A stretch of 64,000 nucleotides of DNA, from positions 371,321 to 435,320 of the forward strand of contig NZ_JAFEMV010000003.1 in NCBI RefSeq assembly GCF_016892605.1, read 5' to 3'. Positions within the stretch are counted from its first letter, which is position 1; each line of letters opens with the position of its first letter. The DNA comes from Desemzia sp. RIT 804 (lineage in GTDB: Bacteria; Bacillota; Bacilli; Lactobacillales; Carnobacteriaceae). The notes below the pieces were generated by a model. That model saw only the letters and a list, made by a program, of their open reading frames with translations. It was not told the origin of the DNA and made no database searches. Positions 27,221 through 36,029 of the stretch are shown here, piece after piece. Made by a program: the position numbers and the translations under genes.

Positions 27221-28348
27221 TTATTCCTTACCCCAAACATCTTGAGCAACTTCCAGCACCAATTTGATCTTGTTCCATTGCTCTTCCTCTGTTAAATGAT
27301 TTCCTTCTTCTGTTGAAGCAAAACCGCATTGTGTGCTCAAACACAGCTGCTCTAGCGGAACATATTTAGCAGCTTCTTGAATACGTGCTTTGACCTCTTC
27401 CTTCGCTTCCAACTCGCCAGCTTTAGATGTGATCAATCCTAAAACGATTTGCCCTTGTCCTTTATAAAAACGTAAAGGCTCAAAACCACCAGAGCGTTCC
27501 GTATCGTATTCTAAAAAGTACCCATCGTAGTTTGTTTGGCCAAATAGCTCTTTGGCCACTGGTTCATAAGCTCCGCTCCCAGCATAAGTAGAAGCGTAAT
27601 TTCCACGACAAATGTGTGTTGTAATAACTAAGTCAGCAGGTTTGTCTTTCAAAATGCCTTGCACATTTTTTGCAGACAATTCTTTCAAATAGGCCAGCTC
27701 TTGCTCAGAAATATCTTCTACTACTTTGTCGTAACACAACACACCCCAGAAACAATCGTCGATCTGTAAATAACGGCAGCCTAAGCGATAAAATTCTTGG
27801 ATCGTTTCACGATATGCTTGTTGAATATCTTCGCAGAAAGCTTCTACTGTTGGATAAATAGCTTCGTCACGTATGCCTTGGTGCAACAATTGGTTTGGAC
27901 TCGGGATAGTGGCTTTCGGAATTGCTCGATCTCCTGCGGTTTCTTTTAAATAAGTAAAGTGTTCAAAAAAGGGATGATTCGGATTGAAGGCTACTTTTCC
28001 TGTATTTCGAACGTCGTATTTTTCTGTTTCCACTCCTTCAAAGAAATACCCATGTTCCGGTATATACCCATCAATTCCTGTTAAATCTTCCAGAAAATCT
28101 AAATGCCACCAGCTTCTGCGAAACTCCCCATCAGTTACTGCTTTGAGTCCCACTTCCACTTGTTTATCTACTAATCGATTTATTTCTCTATCTTCTACAT
28201 TACGCAGCTCTTCTGCAGTAATACTACCTGCTTTAAACGCTTGTCTAGCATCTTTCAATGCTTTTGGTCGTAAGTAGCTCCCTACTTGATCTCCTCTAAA
28301 TGGCGCACCTGTTCTGATTGATTTCTCTGTAGCTGTTGTCATTTCCAT
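27221..28348 (-). CDS. MetE-like homocysteine methyltransferase (YxjG/YxjH type)
   Basis: This 375-residue protein corresponds to the C-terminal catalytic barrel of cobalamin-independent methionine synthase. Zinc-site residues are visible in HICRGN and TQCGFAS, and substrate-binding motifs in DGEFRRSWWHLDF and YLQIDDCFWG. Single-domain YxjG-type enzymes are thought to methylate homocysteine with a non-folate or folate donor. It is the first gene behind a methionine T-box and next to luxS, which strongly supports a methionine role. The donor is uncertain. Confidence 0.88.
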   Translation of the reverse strand: MEMTTATEKSIRTGAPFRGDQVGSYLRPKALKDARQAFKAGSITAEELRNVEDREINRLVDKQVEVGLKAVTDGEFRRSWWHLDFLEDLTGIDGYIPEHGYFFEGVETEKYDVRNTGKVAFNPNHPFFEHFTYLKETAGDRAIPKATIPSPNQLLHQGIRDEAIYPTVEAFCEDIQQAYRETIQEFYRLGCRYLQIDDCFWGVLCYDKVVEDISEQELAYLKELSAKNVQGILKDKPADLVITTHICRGNYASTYAGSGAYEPVAKELFGQTNYDGYFLEYDTERSGGFEPLRFYKGQGQIVLGLITSKAGELEAKEEVKARIQEAAKYVPLEQLCLSTQCGFASTEEGNHLTEEEQWNKIKLVLEVAQDVWGKE

Positions 28349-28381
28349 TCCCTCTTTCTATTTAGTATTTAAAAACAAATA

Positions 28382-28690
28382 AAAAAATCCGCCCTCACAC
28401 AAAAGAAAAATCTTTTGTGCAAGGACGGAATCAATGATTTCGTGTTACCACCTTGTTTTATGAAAACCTCACAGTTTTCATCTCTTCCAGTACTAAAGCT
28501 GAACGCAGCTCGACATACTGTATCACTATAACGGGTGCACCCGTAACAATTTAAGGTTCTTAAAAACTCCCCAGAACGTTCAATTGCTCCGCTCAAAGAC
28601 CATTTTCCATTCAGCTTTCTCTTCCCTTTTTCAGCTACCAGGGCTCTCTGTAAAGATTCCGCTTAAATGTACTTTTCTTATCATCGCGTT
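28382..28690 (-). promoter_or_regulatory. Methionine T-box riboswitch
   Basis: On the minus strand the leader has a stem I region with AGAGAGCCCTGGTAGCTG, then the specifier loop with ATG (complement of 28601-28603) just before GTCTTTGAGC. The antiterminator T-box AAGGTGGTAACACG is the complement of 28441-28454, and a terminator hairpin with T-run lies at 28382-28430. The AUG specifier gives methionine. Uncharged tRNA-Met would permit transcription of the methyltransferase-luxS-SDR-metQ operon. Confidence 0.92.
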
Positions 28691-28736
28691 TGATTAAATT
28701 ATGATGTGTCTTGTAATTAATTTCTAATACAACAAT

Positions 28737-28765
28737 AAAATAACATTCATTTATTAGGTTGTCAA
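28737..28765 (-). promoter_or_regulatory. Promoter of the methionine T-box operon
   Basis: On the minus strand TTGACA (complement of 28760-28765) and TATTTT (complement of 28737-28742) are 17 bases apart, leading into the T-box leader. Confidence 0.8.
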
Positions 28766-28901
28766 CATATCTTCAATAAATATTTAATATCTATCCGTAT
28801 TTGCAAGTATTGGTACTATTAACTTAATTTTCACGAGTCTAGCTATTTTCTTGCTGGAAACAGCTAGTATTTCATAATGTACTTTTCTGGATTAGGGCTT
28901 A

Positions 28902-29858
28902 TTATATTTTTTCTAATTCTTTTACACCCATGTACTCTTTTAGTTCTTTCTTAGTCGGCAAACCTTCATTATCTCCTATATTTTGAACCTGAATAGACCC
29001 GATAGCATTTGCTCTTTTTGTTGCTTCTTCTAGAGATACCTCATCTAAACATCCGCTAATCACACCTACAGCAAAACCATCTCCAGCGCCAACGGTATCT
29101 ATTACTTTTTCTACTTTGTACCCGGATATATTATCTATGACTGTATCTTTTTTAGAGATATAAGCACCTTGACTTCCATTTTTAATAATCACAGTATCCA
29201 CGCCAAGTTTGTGGTAGAATTCTGAAATGTCTGCAACACTTTCTTGCCCAGTAAGCGTCTTTCCTTCCTTGATACCAGGCAAAACAATATCTGCATAACT
29301 GGCCAGTTCATTTAACACCTTAACCATAGTTGCCTTATCTTCCCATAAAGATAGACGTAAATTAGGATCAAATGTAATTGTACAATTGTTTTCCTTAGCT
29401 TTTTTCATTAAATAAAAGATAGCTTCTCTGGCAGAAAGACTTAAAGCTGGAGGAATTCCAGTGACATGCAATAATCTGAAATCGTTAAAGTCGATATTTT
29501 CTACATCTTTAATACTCAAAGTAGAAAACGCACTGCCTCTTCGATAATAGGCAACTTCAGGATCCCCTTTTTCAACCTTGCTCTTCATCTGGAGGCCTGT
29601 ATTATAAAATGAATCAAATTTTACAAATTCAGTTCCTATATTTTCATCTTCCAAGTATTTTGCAATATAAGTCCCAAAAGGATCTTTCCCTATTTTTGTA
29701 GCATAACTTACGCTATAGCCTAATCTAGCTAACCCGATACCAACATTTACTTCAGCGCCTGCAATTCCTTTTGAAAATTTATTTACATTCATTAAATCCG
29801 TACATTCTTCTGCAATGAACATTCCCATAGGTTCTCCAACTAAAAGTACATCTTTCAT
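28902..29858 (-). CDS. PfkB family sugar kinase (2-keto-3-deoxygluconate kinase-like)
   Basis: This 318-residue ribokinase-fold enzyme has an N-terminal GIAGAEVNVGIGLARLG sugar-binding region and a C-terminal DTVGAGDGFAVGV motif with the catalytic aspartate. The overall pattern, with YYRRGSAFS, resembles KdgK-type kinases of 2-keto-3-deoxy sugar acids. It is the last gene of the eight-step hydantoinase/HxlAB operon, 26 bases after hxlB. AGGAGGTGGG precedes the start. The physiological sugar is unknown. Confidence 0.85.
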   Translation of the reverse strand: MKDVLLVGEPMGMFIAEECTDLMNVNKFSKGIAGAEVNVGIGLARLGYSVSYATKIGKDPFGTYIAKYLEDENIGTEFVKFDSFYNTGLQMKSKVEKGDPEVAYYRRGSAFSTLSIKDVENIDFNDFRLLHVTGIPPALSLSAREAIFYLMKKAKENNCTITFDPNLRLSLWEDKATMVKVLNELASYADIVLPGIKEGKTLTGQESVADISEFYHKLGVDTVIIKNGSQGAYISKKDTVIDNISGYKVEKVIDTVGAGDGFAVGVISGCLDEVSLEEATKRANAIGSIQVQNIGDNEGLPTKKELKEYMGVKELEKI

Positions 29859-29883
29859 TTATCCCACCTCCTAGTGATGAAAA

Positions 29884-30423
29884 TTAGACATGATTTTGAG
29901 TTGCAGCTTCATTAGTTATATGGTCACGTTTGCTTAAAATTAAACAAATATTATCTAGTAACAAGTGCACTGATTGGTCAAATAATGAACCAAGAAGTTG
30001 AATAGACGTTCTATTTTCTGTATCACCTCTTACAGTTGCATCCAACTTTATAACTTGGTCACTTATTTCACCTAGAGATGAATGACGGTTGTTTGTTATA
30101 GTGATGACTTTTCCTTCCAGCTTTTTAGCTTTTTTGGCGTTTAGCAATACAGATCCTGTATTCCCAGAACCAGAAACACAGACAAAAATATCTCCTGCAT
30201 TAAAGCTTGGGGTTGTACTCTCGCCCATAACATATACTTCAAACCCTAAATGCATTAAGCGCATCGCAAAACATTTGCCTACGAACCCTGAACGGCCTTC
30301 ACCATCAACAAAGATTCTGGTCTCTTTTTGTATTAATTTAGCTGCTGACTCTACTTCTTGACGATCAACTTTTTCCAAGACGCCTCTTACTTCATCTACT
30401 ATCGGTAATAAAAAATCCATCAT
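29884..30423 (-). CDS. hxlB: SIS-domain 6-phospho-3-hexuloisomerase-like protein
   Basis: This 179-residue single SIS domain protein has IFVDGEGRSGFVGKCFAMRLMHLG and VSGSGNTGSV, typical of HxlB/PHI, which isomerises arabino-3-hexulose 6-phosphate to fructose 6-phosphate. The ATG overlaps the hxlA stop codon by one base (TAATG), so the two are made together. The hxlA-hxlB pair is the ribulose monophosphate module for formaldehyde fixation, or its reverse. Specificity in this operon is not proven. Confidence 0.88.
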   Translation of the reverse strand: MMDFLLPIVDEVRGVLEKVDRQEVESAAKLIQKETRIFVDGEGRSGFVGKCFAMRLMHLGFEVYVMGESTTPSFNAGDIFVCVSGSGNTGSVLLNAKKAKKLEGKVITITNNRHSSLGEISDQVIKLDATVRGDTENRTSIQLLGSLFDQSVHLLLDNICLILSKRDHITNEAATQNHV

Positions 30424-31034
30424 TATCTCACCAACTCCTTAAACTTTTCTGCACTTTCATTAATGTCTTCGCTTTTTGTGATACTACTTCCTATAATGAC
30501 AATTTCTATCCCAAGTTCTTTAAAGAGAGGGATATCTTCTAATTTCACTCCGCCTGCAACAGCAATCTTATTAGTTAAATGATAAGTCTCCATGAAGTCT
30601 CTTATAAAAGACTGCAAGTCTCCAGCTTTGTCTTTGGGTAAGTGAAGACAGATGATAGCGTCTTCAAATTCTTTTAATTGATTCATCTTTTCATCATTAA
30701 TTTCAAGAGTATCAATCATATAATCTTTATTATACTCTTGAGAAACACGTTGACAGATTCGAATAGTTTCTATTGCACTTGCGCCCATGACAGTTGCAAT
30801 ATCCCCACCATTTTTAAATATTTGTCTGAATTCGTATTCTGCTTCATCCATTGTTTTTATATCAGCCAATATTGGATGCTGGAATTGTTTTCTTATTTCT
30901 TTTAGACTTTGAAGGCCAAAATCTTTAAACAACGACGTTCCTATCTCAATAATATCTATGAACGGTTCTGCTTCTTTAATGATATCAACGGCATGTTCAA
31001 TTGACACACGATCAACTGCTAATTGTATTTTCAC
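30423..31034 (-). CDS. hxlA: 3-hexulose-6-phosphate synthase / keto-gulonate-P decarboxylase family
   Basis: This 203-residue TIM barrel of the OMP decarboxylase superfamily carries the metal and catalytic motif DIKTMD (Asp58, Lys60, Asp63) and QLAVDR at the N-terminus. The family holds both HxlA (aldol addition of formaldehyde to ribulose 5-phosphate) and UlaD (3-keto-L-gulonate 6-phosphate decarboxylase). The coupled hxlB favours HxlA. The start is GTG 31034, directly after the preceding stop codon, with AGGAAGGA as ribosome binding site. Confidence 0.85.
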   Translation of the reverse strand: MKIQLAVDRVSIEHAVDIIKEAEPFIDIIEIGTSLFKDFGLQSLKEIRKQFQHPILADIKTMDEAEYEFRQIFKNGGDIATVMGASAIETIRICQRVSQEYNKDYMIDTLEINDEKMNQLKEFEDAIICLHLPKDKAGDLQSFIRDFMETYHLTNKIAVAGGVKLEDIPLFKELGIEIVIIGSSITKSEDINESAEKFKELVR

Positions 31035-31703
31035 TTAAAATCCTTCCTTACTGTTAATAGATTGATGATTCACAATGCTTTTATATACTTGTTCAGCTTG
31101 ATCTTCATTATGTGGATATAGTAACAAAACATCTAAAACGTTCGGAGAAAAATTTAAATTTAATAAATCCTTCGCAAAAGCCATACTAGCTATTTCAGCT
31201 TGTGAAACTAATTTTGATTTGTGTTCATACTTGCCTAAGCGCCATAACGTTATTTTATTTGTATTCACATATAAATCTTTTCTTTCTTCTTCAAAATGAT
31301 GAAATAGTTCATGCGCTTTTACAATATCCTGTAAGTTGGCCTTTTCTAAATTTGCTATTTTTTCTTTTATTGCTAAATCTTTCCCCTTTTGAATATTCTC
31401 GCTATAAATAGTCATTTCATTTGGGTTTTGATAAGTTCCAAAATAAATATACTCTAGACCATTGTGTGATTCTTTATAAGTTAACTCTATATTTAATTTA
31501 TTGATATATTCATCAATAGTACATTCGCCGTACGTGCGCTTTAGTTCTCTGCTCATTTCTATTCCACATTTTTTTGCGTTTTGAAAGATTTCTTTTTTCT
31601 TTTCATTACTCACTTTTCCTTTCAAAGGATCTTGTGAGAAAAGGTAACTTCCAAATACTTCATCTGGTAAATCCATGAGTGTTTCGATTTGTTTTTTTAT
31701 CAT
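31035..31703 (-). CDS. Uncharacterised HExxH protein
   Basis: I do not recognise the family of this 222-residue protein. It contains HELFHH (His131, Glu132, His135), a zinc-metallopeptidase signature, followed by QAEIASMAFAKDLL with Glu170 as a possible third ligand. That arrangement recalls the ImmA/IrrE-type fold, but there is no DNA-binding domain and no signal peptide. It overlaps the hydantoinase stop by four bases (ATGA) and abuts hxlA, so it is a true member of the operon. It might be a metallo-hydrolase acting on the pathway compound or a protease; unknown. Confidence 0.75.
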   Translation of the reverse strand: MIKKQIETLMDLPDEVFGSYLFSQDPLKGKVSNEKKKEIFQNAKKCGIEMSRELKRTYGECTIDEYINKLNIELTYKESHNGLEYIYFGTYQNPNEMTIYSENIQKGKDLAIKEKIANLEKANLQDIVKAHELFHHFEEERKDLYVNTNKITLWRLGKYEHKSKLVSQAEIASMAFAKDLLNLNFSPNVLDVLLLYPHNEDQAEQVYKSIVNHQSINSKEGF

Positions 31704-33835
31704 AAGTTATTCTTCGCCCCAATAAGAATTACTTGATCAGCACTCGAACGTATCATTAGCTCAGTATCCATTACCATATGCAATTGATTCAAATCCAGCA
31801 TTCCCGTATAGTCCATAACTTTCCCACCTAAACATAAATAGATATCAGGCGTTAATTTAATATCCGACTTATACACTGCTAACTCTTCCCACAATTTATC
31901 AGCTATGTTTCTTGCGCCTGCTGTGGTTGTCGTTACAGCTGTACCATCACTACGTTGAACTTTAATAAAGCCCTTTTTGTCTACCACACGAATTTGATTT
32001 TTGGCCTCTTTTTCCAAACCAAATACGAAAAATGAATCATTTTGTGCAACAATATTAATTTCAAATGGATTCGCTTTTAATGACTCTGCTGCTATTTGTC
32101 TTGCTTCCTCTTCATCTACTTCTTTTGTTAAATCAGTCGTTTGCATTTCAGTAGACCCTAGTGCAATTGCTCTTATCTGATTTGTTTGAGAATCAATTTC
32201 GATTTGTACTTCAATAGTTTCTGGAGAGGCTCCTGATTTAACTGCGCTATCTACAGCTTCTGCTCTTATTTGAGCAATATCATCTGCAGTAGGATTCGGA
32301 ACTACTCTTTCTACCACATCACGTACCATAGCTAAAGCAACACCAATAGAAGAAATAACTTCTGCATGTTCAGCGATTTGATAATTTAAGTTCATTTTTT
32401 TAGCTGTAAATGGCAGCAATGAGGTAGCTCCTCCACCTCCGCCGACAAGTTGAATTTGGTCGCGTTCAACTTTATGTTTTAGCGCTAATTCTTCAATAAC
32501 TTTGATTACTGTGTCAGAAGCATTTTCCAAAATGTCTGTAGCTACTTGTTCTACTGTTTTACCTAATTCTTTTGCTAAAGGTTCAATAGCTTTAACACAA
32601 GATTCATAATTTCCATATGAATAATCTTCTTCACTTAAAATTTTTAATGCATTAGCTGCACAAGTAACTGTAATAGCGACTCTACTTCCATCTTCAGATT
32701 CTATAGCAATATAATCACTTGGATCGCCTTCCAGAGGTTGTATCCGGACTACTTTTGGATTTATAATTTCTTCAGGTGGAGTAAAAGCAGCATATGGGAG
32801 TTTAGCAATATGTGCTGATCGCGGTCCGGCTTTCACAATGCTTTTTAAGTCAGCACGAACCATGCTTCCTCCCGCAACACCTGAAACGTGTACATCCAAT
32901 GAACTGATAAGTGTTTTATGGCCTCCAACAACTGCATAATCTACCATTGGGCGTCCATTTTTAATAACACCTATATCAGTACTAGTTCCCCCTACTTCAA
33001 AGAAAATTGCGTTAGATGCTTTTAAATACATTAAAGCCCCTGTTGTTGATGCAGCTGGACCTGATAGCATTGTCATTACAGGACGTTTTCTCATTTCGTT
33101 AATATCCATTACTCCGCCATCTCCGCGCATAATCATTAAAGGCACATTTATACCGGCTTTTTTTACACTTGATTCTGTACTATCCGCAGTTTCAAACATT
33201 TTTGGCAAAATGGAAGCATTAATTGTTGCCGTTCTTGTTCTTCGTGTTAGGCCATACATTTTACTAATATCACTTGCTGCTGAGACCTCAATTCCTCTTG
33301 CTTTTCCAATTGCTTGAACTTCCATTTCTTCTTTATTGTTATCTACACCAAATACTTCTGAAGCAACTAATACGGTAGCTCCTTCTTTTTGTAATTCGTT
33401 AATCGTCTCTTCAACTTTTTCGCGACTGTAATCTTTTAGTTTTAAATATCTATGATGTGTTTTAATTTTGTGGACACCGCTATCATCTAGTGTAATATCA
33501 GCTATGTTACTTTGTTTTCTAGCTAAAAGACCCTCAAAACCTCCTTTTCCCATGCCAATAATACCTGTTACAGCTACGTCTCCTTCAAGTAAAGCGTTGG
33601 TAGCTTGCGTTGTACTATGAGCAATAAAAATGACATCATCTGGAGAGATATTATTTTCATTCAAACATTTTCTAAACGCTTCTACTACACCAGCAGACAC
33701 GCCTAGTTCATCATCATGTGTTGTTTTTACAGATCCAATTCCTACGATTTCATGAGTTTCATTGTCAATTGCCACTGCTTTTGTGTGTGTTCCGCCTACA
33801 TCAATTCCAACTCTAACTTTTCTTTCTTCGATCAT
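31700..33835 (-). CDS. Hydantoinase/oxoprolinase (HyuA) family protein
   Basis: This 711-residue protein starts with the Hydant_A_N ATPase motif GIDVGGTHTKAVAID (10-24), continues with the central hydantoinase A domain (GGTSTDIGVI, VGGGGGATSLLPF) and ends in a separate C-terminal region with GARNIADKLWEELAVY. Family members (N-methylhydantoinase, 5-oxoprolinase, acetone or acetophenone carboxylase subunits) use ATP to activate a lactam or ketone. No HyuB partner is present, so it must work alone or with another protein. AAGGAGG precedes the start. Confidence 0.87.
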   Translation of the reverse strand: MIEERKVRVGIDVGGTHTKAVAIDNETHEIVGIGSVKTTHDDELGVSAGVVEAFRKCLNENNISPDDVIFIAHSTTQATNALLEGDVAVTGIIGMGKGGFEGLLARKQSNIADITLDDSGVHKIKTHHRYLKLKDYSREKVEETINELQKEGATVLVASEVFGVDNNKEEMEVQAIGKARGIEVSAASDISKMYGLTRRTRTATINASILPKMFETADSTESSVKKAGINVPLMIMRGDGGVMDINEMRKRPVMTMLSGPAASTTGALMYLKASNAIFFEVGGTSTDIGVIKNGRPMVDYAVVGGHKTLISSLDVHVSGVAGGSMVRADLKSIVKAGPRSAHIAKLPYAAFTPPEEIINPKVVRIQPLEGDPSDYIAIESEDGSRVAITVTCAANALKILSEEDYSYGNYESCVKAIEPLAKELGKTVEQVATDILENASDTVIKVIEELALKHKVERDQIQLVGGGGGATSLLPFTAKKMNLNYQIAEHAEVISSIGVALAMVRDVVERVVPNPTADDIAQIRAEAVDSAVKSGASPETIEVQIEIDSQTNQIRAIALGSTEMQTTDLTKEVDEEEARQIAAESLKANPFEINIVAQNDSFFVFGLEKEAKNQIRVVDKKGFIKVQRSDGTAVTTTTAGARNIADKLWEELAVYKSDIKLTPDIYLCLGGKVMDYTGMLDLNQLHMVMDTELMIRSSADQVILIGAKNNL

Positions 33836-33853
33836 TTCTTTTTCCTCCTTCTA

Positions 33854-35152
33854 TTATCCAAACATAATATAGGCTATTACAAAGTTTATGATACTAATTA
33901 GCCATGCCCATAATACTCCGCTTTTCAGAAAATCTTTTACACTAACTTTAGTATAGTTTAATGCCCATAAGTTCCATGATTGAGTTGGGCCTGTAGACAT
34001 ATTCATCGTGATAGTCGGAATATACATTAACGGAAATAGCAATTGTGGACTAAAACTCCCAATACTATTAATTACTCCAATAGTTGCAGCACCTGCTCCG
34101 AAAACAGTCAAGGGGCCTCTAAAATAACCAAGTGGGGCAGCGACTATGAATAGTAGAGTTAAACCAATTGCAGTTTGAGGAATAATCCCGCCAATTAGAG
34201 GTTCAAAGAATGGAGCAGCAATCCCAGAAACTTTATTGAACATTGGTAAAATAAATAGGAATCCTAATAATGAAGCCACGTCGACTACTCCATCATAAAA
34301 AGTACGAGTTATTAATTTAGATCCTTCTGCGTAACCAGGCAACTTCCCTGTAACTGCAAGACCAAAAATAGATGCTACAATAAAGGCCGGTATAGGTTGC
34401 CATCCGAAAAAGATAGATAAAACTACGGGAATAATTGGAGTAAATAAAGCAATCCCAGGAACTTCATTTCTCACATTCTCTTCTTCTTGCGTGAATGCAT
34501 CTGCACGTGCTGCCCACGCATGTGTTGCTCCTTTTCTTAAACGGAGAACCAACATTAGGATTACAATCCCAAGTTGAACCGCCATTGCTGTAAAACCAAA
34601 TTTTAAATATGTCCAATTGTATTCAAATCCATTAAAAATTGCTTGCATTTGCTTAAATAAGACAATATTAACGTACATACCAGAACCAACACTCATTAAG
34701 TAAGAAGTAACTGCTAGGACTTTTGGTACACCTAGAGACATCAATATTGGAAGAATAATAACGCCTATTGCCACTACTGCACCAGCGCCAAATGTTGAGG
34801 TGAAAATGATTCCAGTCACAATAGAAAGTAATATAGTCGTCCAAATTGGATTATCTCCACCCAATTCTGTTGTTTTCTTAATTAGAGTAGAAGCAATATC
34901 TGTTTCAATCAAAATCCGCCCAAACCAACTACCAAAAATAACAATAACTGCAGTGGCTCCCCAACTTTCAGGACCACCTTGGAAAACATCCACCATTGCT
35001 TCATTCCAAGTCAGCTCTCCACCTACGATACTTAAAGCTACCCAGATAACCGCCATAGCAGCGAAGCCAATCATTAAATTCCCGCCCTTAGCTGCAAAGT
35101 AAATCAGACCAACGTACGTTATCAACAAAATAATCCCTATTGTTATATACAT
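33854..35152 (-). CDS. Ion transporter superfamily permease
   Basis: This 432-residue integral membrane protein has about 12 hydrophobic segments and a pattern of re-entrant loops (FTSTFGAGAVVAIGVIILP and GPTQSWNLWALNY) like GntP/CitM/DcuC-type carboxylate transporters. The start ATG is one base from the epimerase stop codon. As the only transporter of the operon it probably imports the compound that the hydantoinase and sugar enzymes process. An acidic substrate is likely but not shown. Confidence 0.78.
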   Translation of the reverse strand: MYITIGIILLITYVGLIYFAAKGGNLMIGFAAMAVIWVALSIVGGELTWNEAMVDVFQGGPESWGATAVIVIFGSWFGRILIETDIASTLIKKTTELGGDNPIWTTILLSIVTGIIFTSTFGAGAVVAIGVIILPILMSLGVPKVLAVTSYLMSVGSGMYVNIVLFKQMQAIFNGFEYNWTYLKFGFTAMAVQLGIVILMLVLRLRKGATHAWAARADAFTQEEENVRNEVPGIALFTPIIPVVLSIFFGWQPIPAFIVASIFGLAVTGKLPGYAEGSKLITRTFYDGVVDVASLLGFLFILPMFNKVSGIAAPFFEPLIGGIIPQTAIGLTLLFIVAAPLGYFRGPLTVFGAGAATIGVINSIGSFSPQLLFPLMYIPTITMNMSTGPTQSWNLWALNYTKVSVKDFLKSGVLWAWLISIINFVIAYIMFG

Positions 35153-35153
35153 C

Positions 35154-35909
35154 TTATACTCGCTCCTTGTCTAATAATTTATTTAACTCCTGTTTTAATA
35201 CATTTAAAGGATGGATACCACAAGGATATTCAATAACTACATTAAGATCTTTTGGTAAACAATTTAACACGCTTTGTATTGGAATATCCCCATGTCCTAA
35301 CAGTGTTGTTTCTAATGAATTTTGCTTTACATCTTTTAAATGAATAACAGAAACCATATCACTCATTTTCTTTGCATTTTCTAGTGGATCTTCTTGAACA
35401 TAAACAAAATTTCCTATATCAAATGTAATGGAAACATCAGCTCCTTTATTTTTCAGAATTCTTACTAACTGAAGAAGTTTGTCACCTGTTGAATAAGTAG
35501 CTACTTGATCGTTTTCAACAGTAAATCCTTTAATTTCGTATTCTTCAATTAGTCGGTTTATAAAATCAACATTCTTTTGAGTGATTTCTTTTGCGTATCC
35601 TCCTGTCATTTTTATGTAAGATGCCCCTATTTCTTTAGCTTCTTCGAAAAGCGCTTTCATTTTACAATTTTCTATCATCTTGTCTTCAAATAATAACTCA
35701 GGTATAGAATAAAAAAGTTCCATCCCAAAATTTTCGGCAGCTTCTTGAATCAAACCAAATTCTTCTTCGTTTTTAATATACTCTTTTCGCACTTCTACTT
35801 TACGAATACCTAAAGTACTGATTTTACTTATTAATTCATGTTGCGGAACTCCTTTCTTTAAATATTCATCGAATACTAAAGTGTTTACTACAATATTTTC
35901 TAACTTCAT
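35154..35909 (-). CDS. Xylose isomerase-like TIM barrel isomerase/epimerase
   Basis: This 251-residue protein has the AP endonuclease 2 / sugar phosphate epimerase fold. Likely metal ligands are the Glu of FTVENDQ, the Asp of TFDIGN, the His of VIHLKDV and the Glu of VIEYP. It is the first gene of the operon, behind three LacI-type operators. By fold it could epimerise a keto sugar (compare UlaE, DTE), but substrate is unknown. GGGAGG precedes the ATG. Confidence 0.83.
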   Translation of the reverse strand: MKLENIVVNTLVFDEYLKKGVPQHELISKISTLGIRKVEVRKEYIKNEEEFGLIQEAAENFGMELFYSIPELLFEDKMIENCKMKALFEEAKEIGASYIKMTGGYAKEITQKNVDFINRLIEEYEIKGFTVENDQVATYSTGDKLLQLVRILKNKGADVSITFDIGNFVYVQEDPLENAKKMSDMVSVIHLKDVKQNSLETTLLGHGDIPIQSVLNCLPKDLNVVIEYPCGIHPLNVLKQELNKLLDKERV

Positions 35910-35928
35910 CTTCTACCTCCCTTTGCTA

Positions 35929-35992
35929 TGTTTAACGTTACACATATATTTTTGTTTAACGTTAAACAAAATTTCATGTGTAACGTTAAACA
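35929..35992. promoter_or_regulatory. Three LacI-type operators at 24-bp spacing
   Basis: Three 16-bp sites lie at 35929-35944, 35953-35968 and 35977-35992. The central one, TGTTTAACGTTAAACA, is a perfect palindrome; the outer two have one differing position each. Their centres are exactly 24 bp apart. They lie between the LacI gene and the isomerase gene, so they should control the catabolic operon rather than the regulator itself. Confidence 0.88.
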
Positions 35993-36029
35993 AAAAATAT
36001 TTTAATAACTAATTAATTGTATCTTATGC

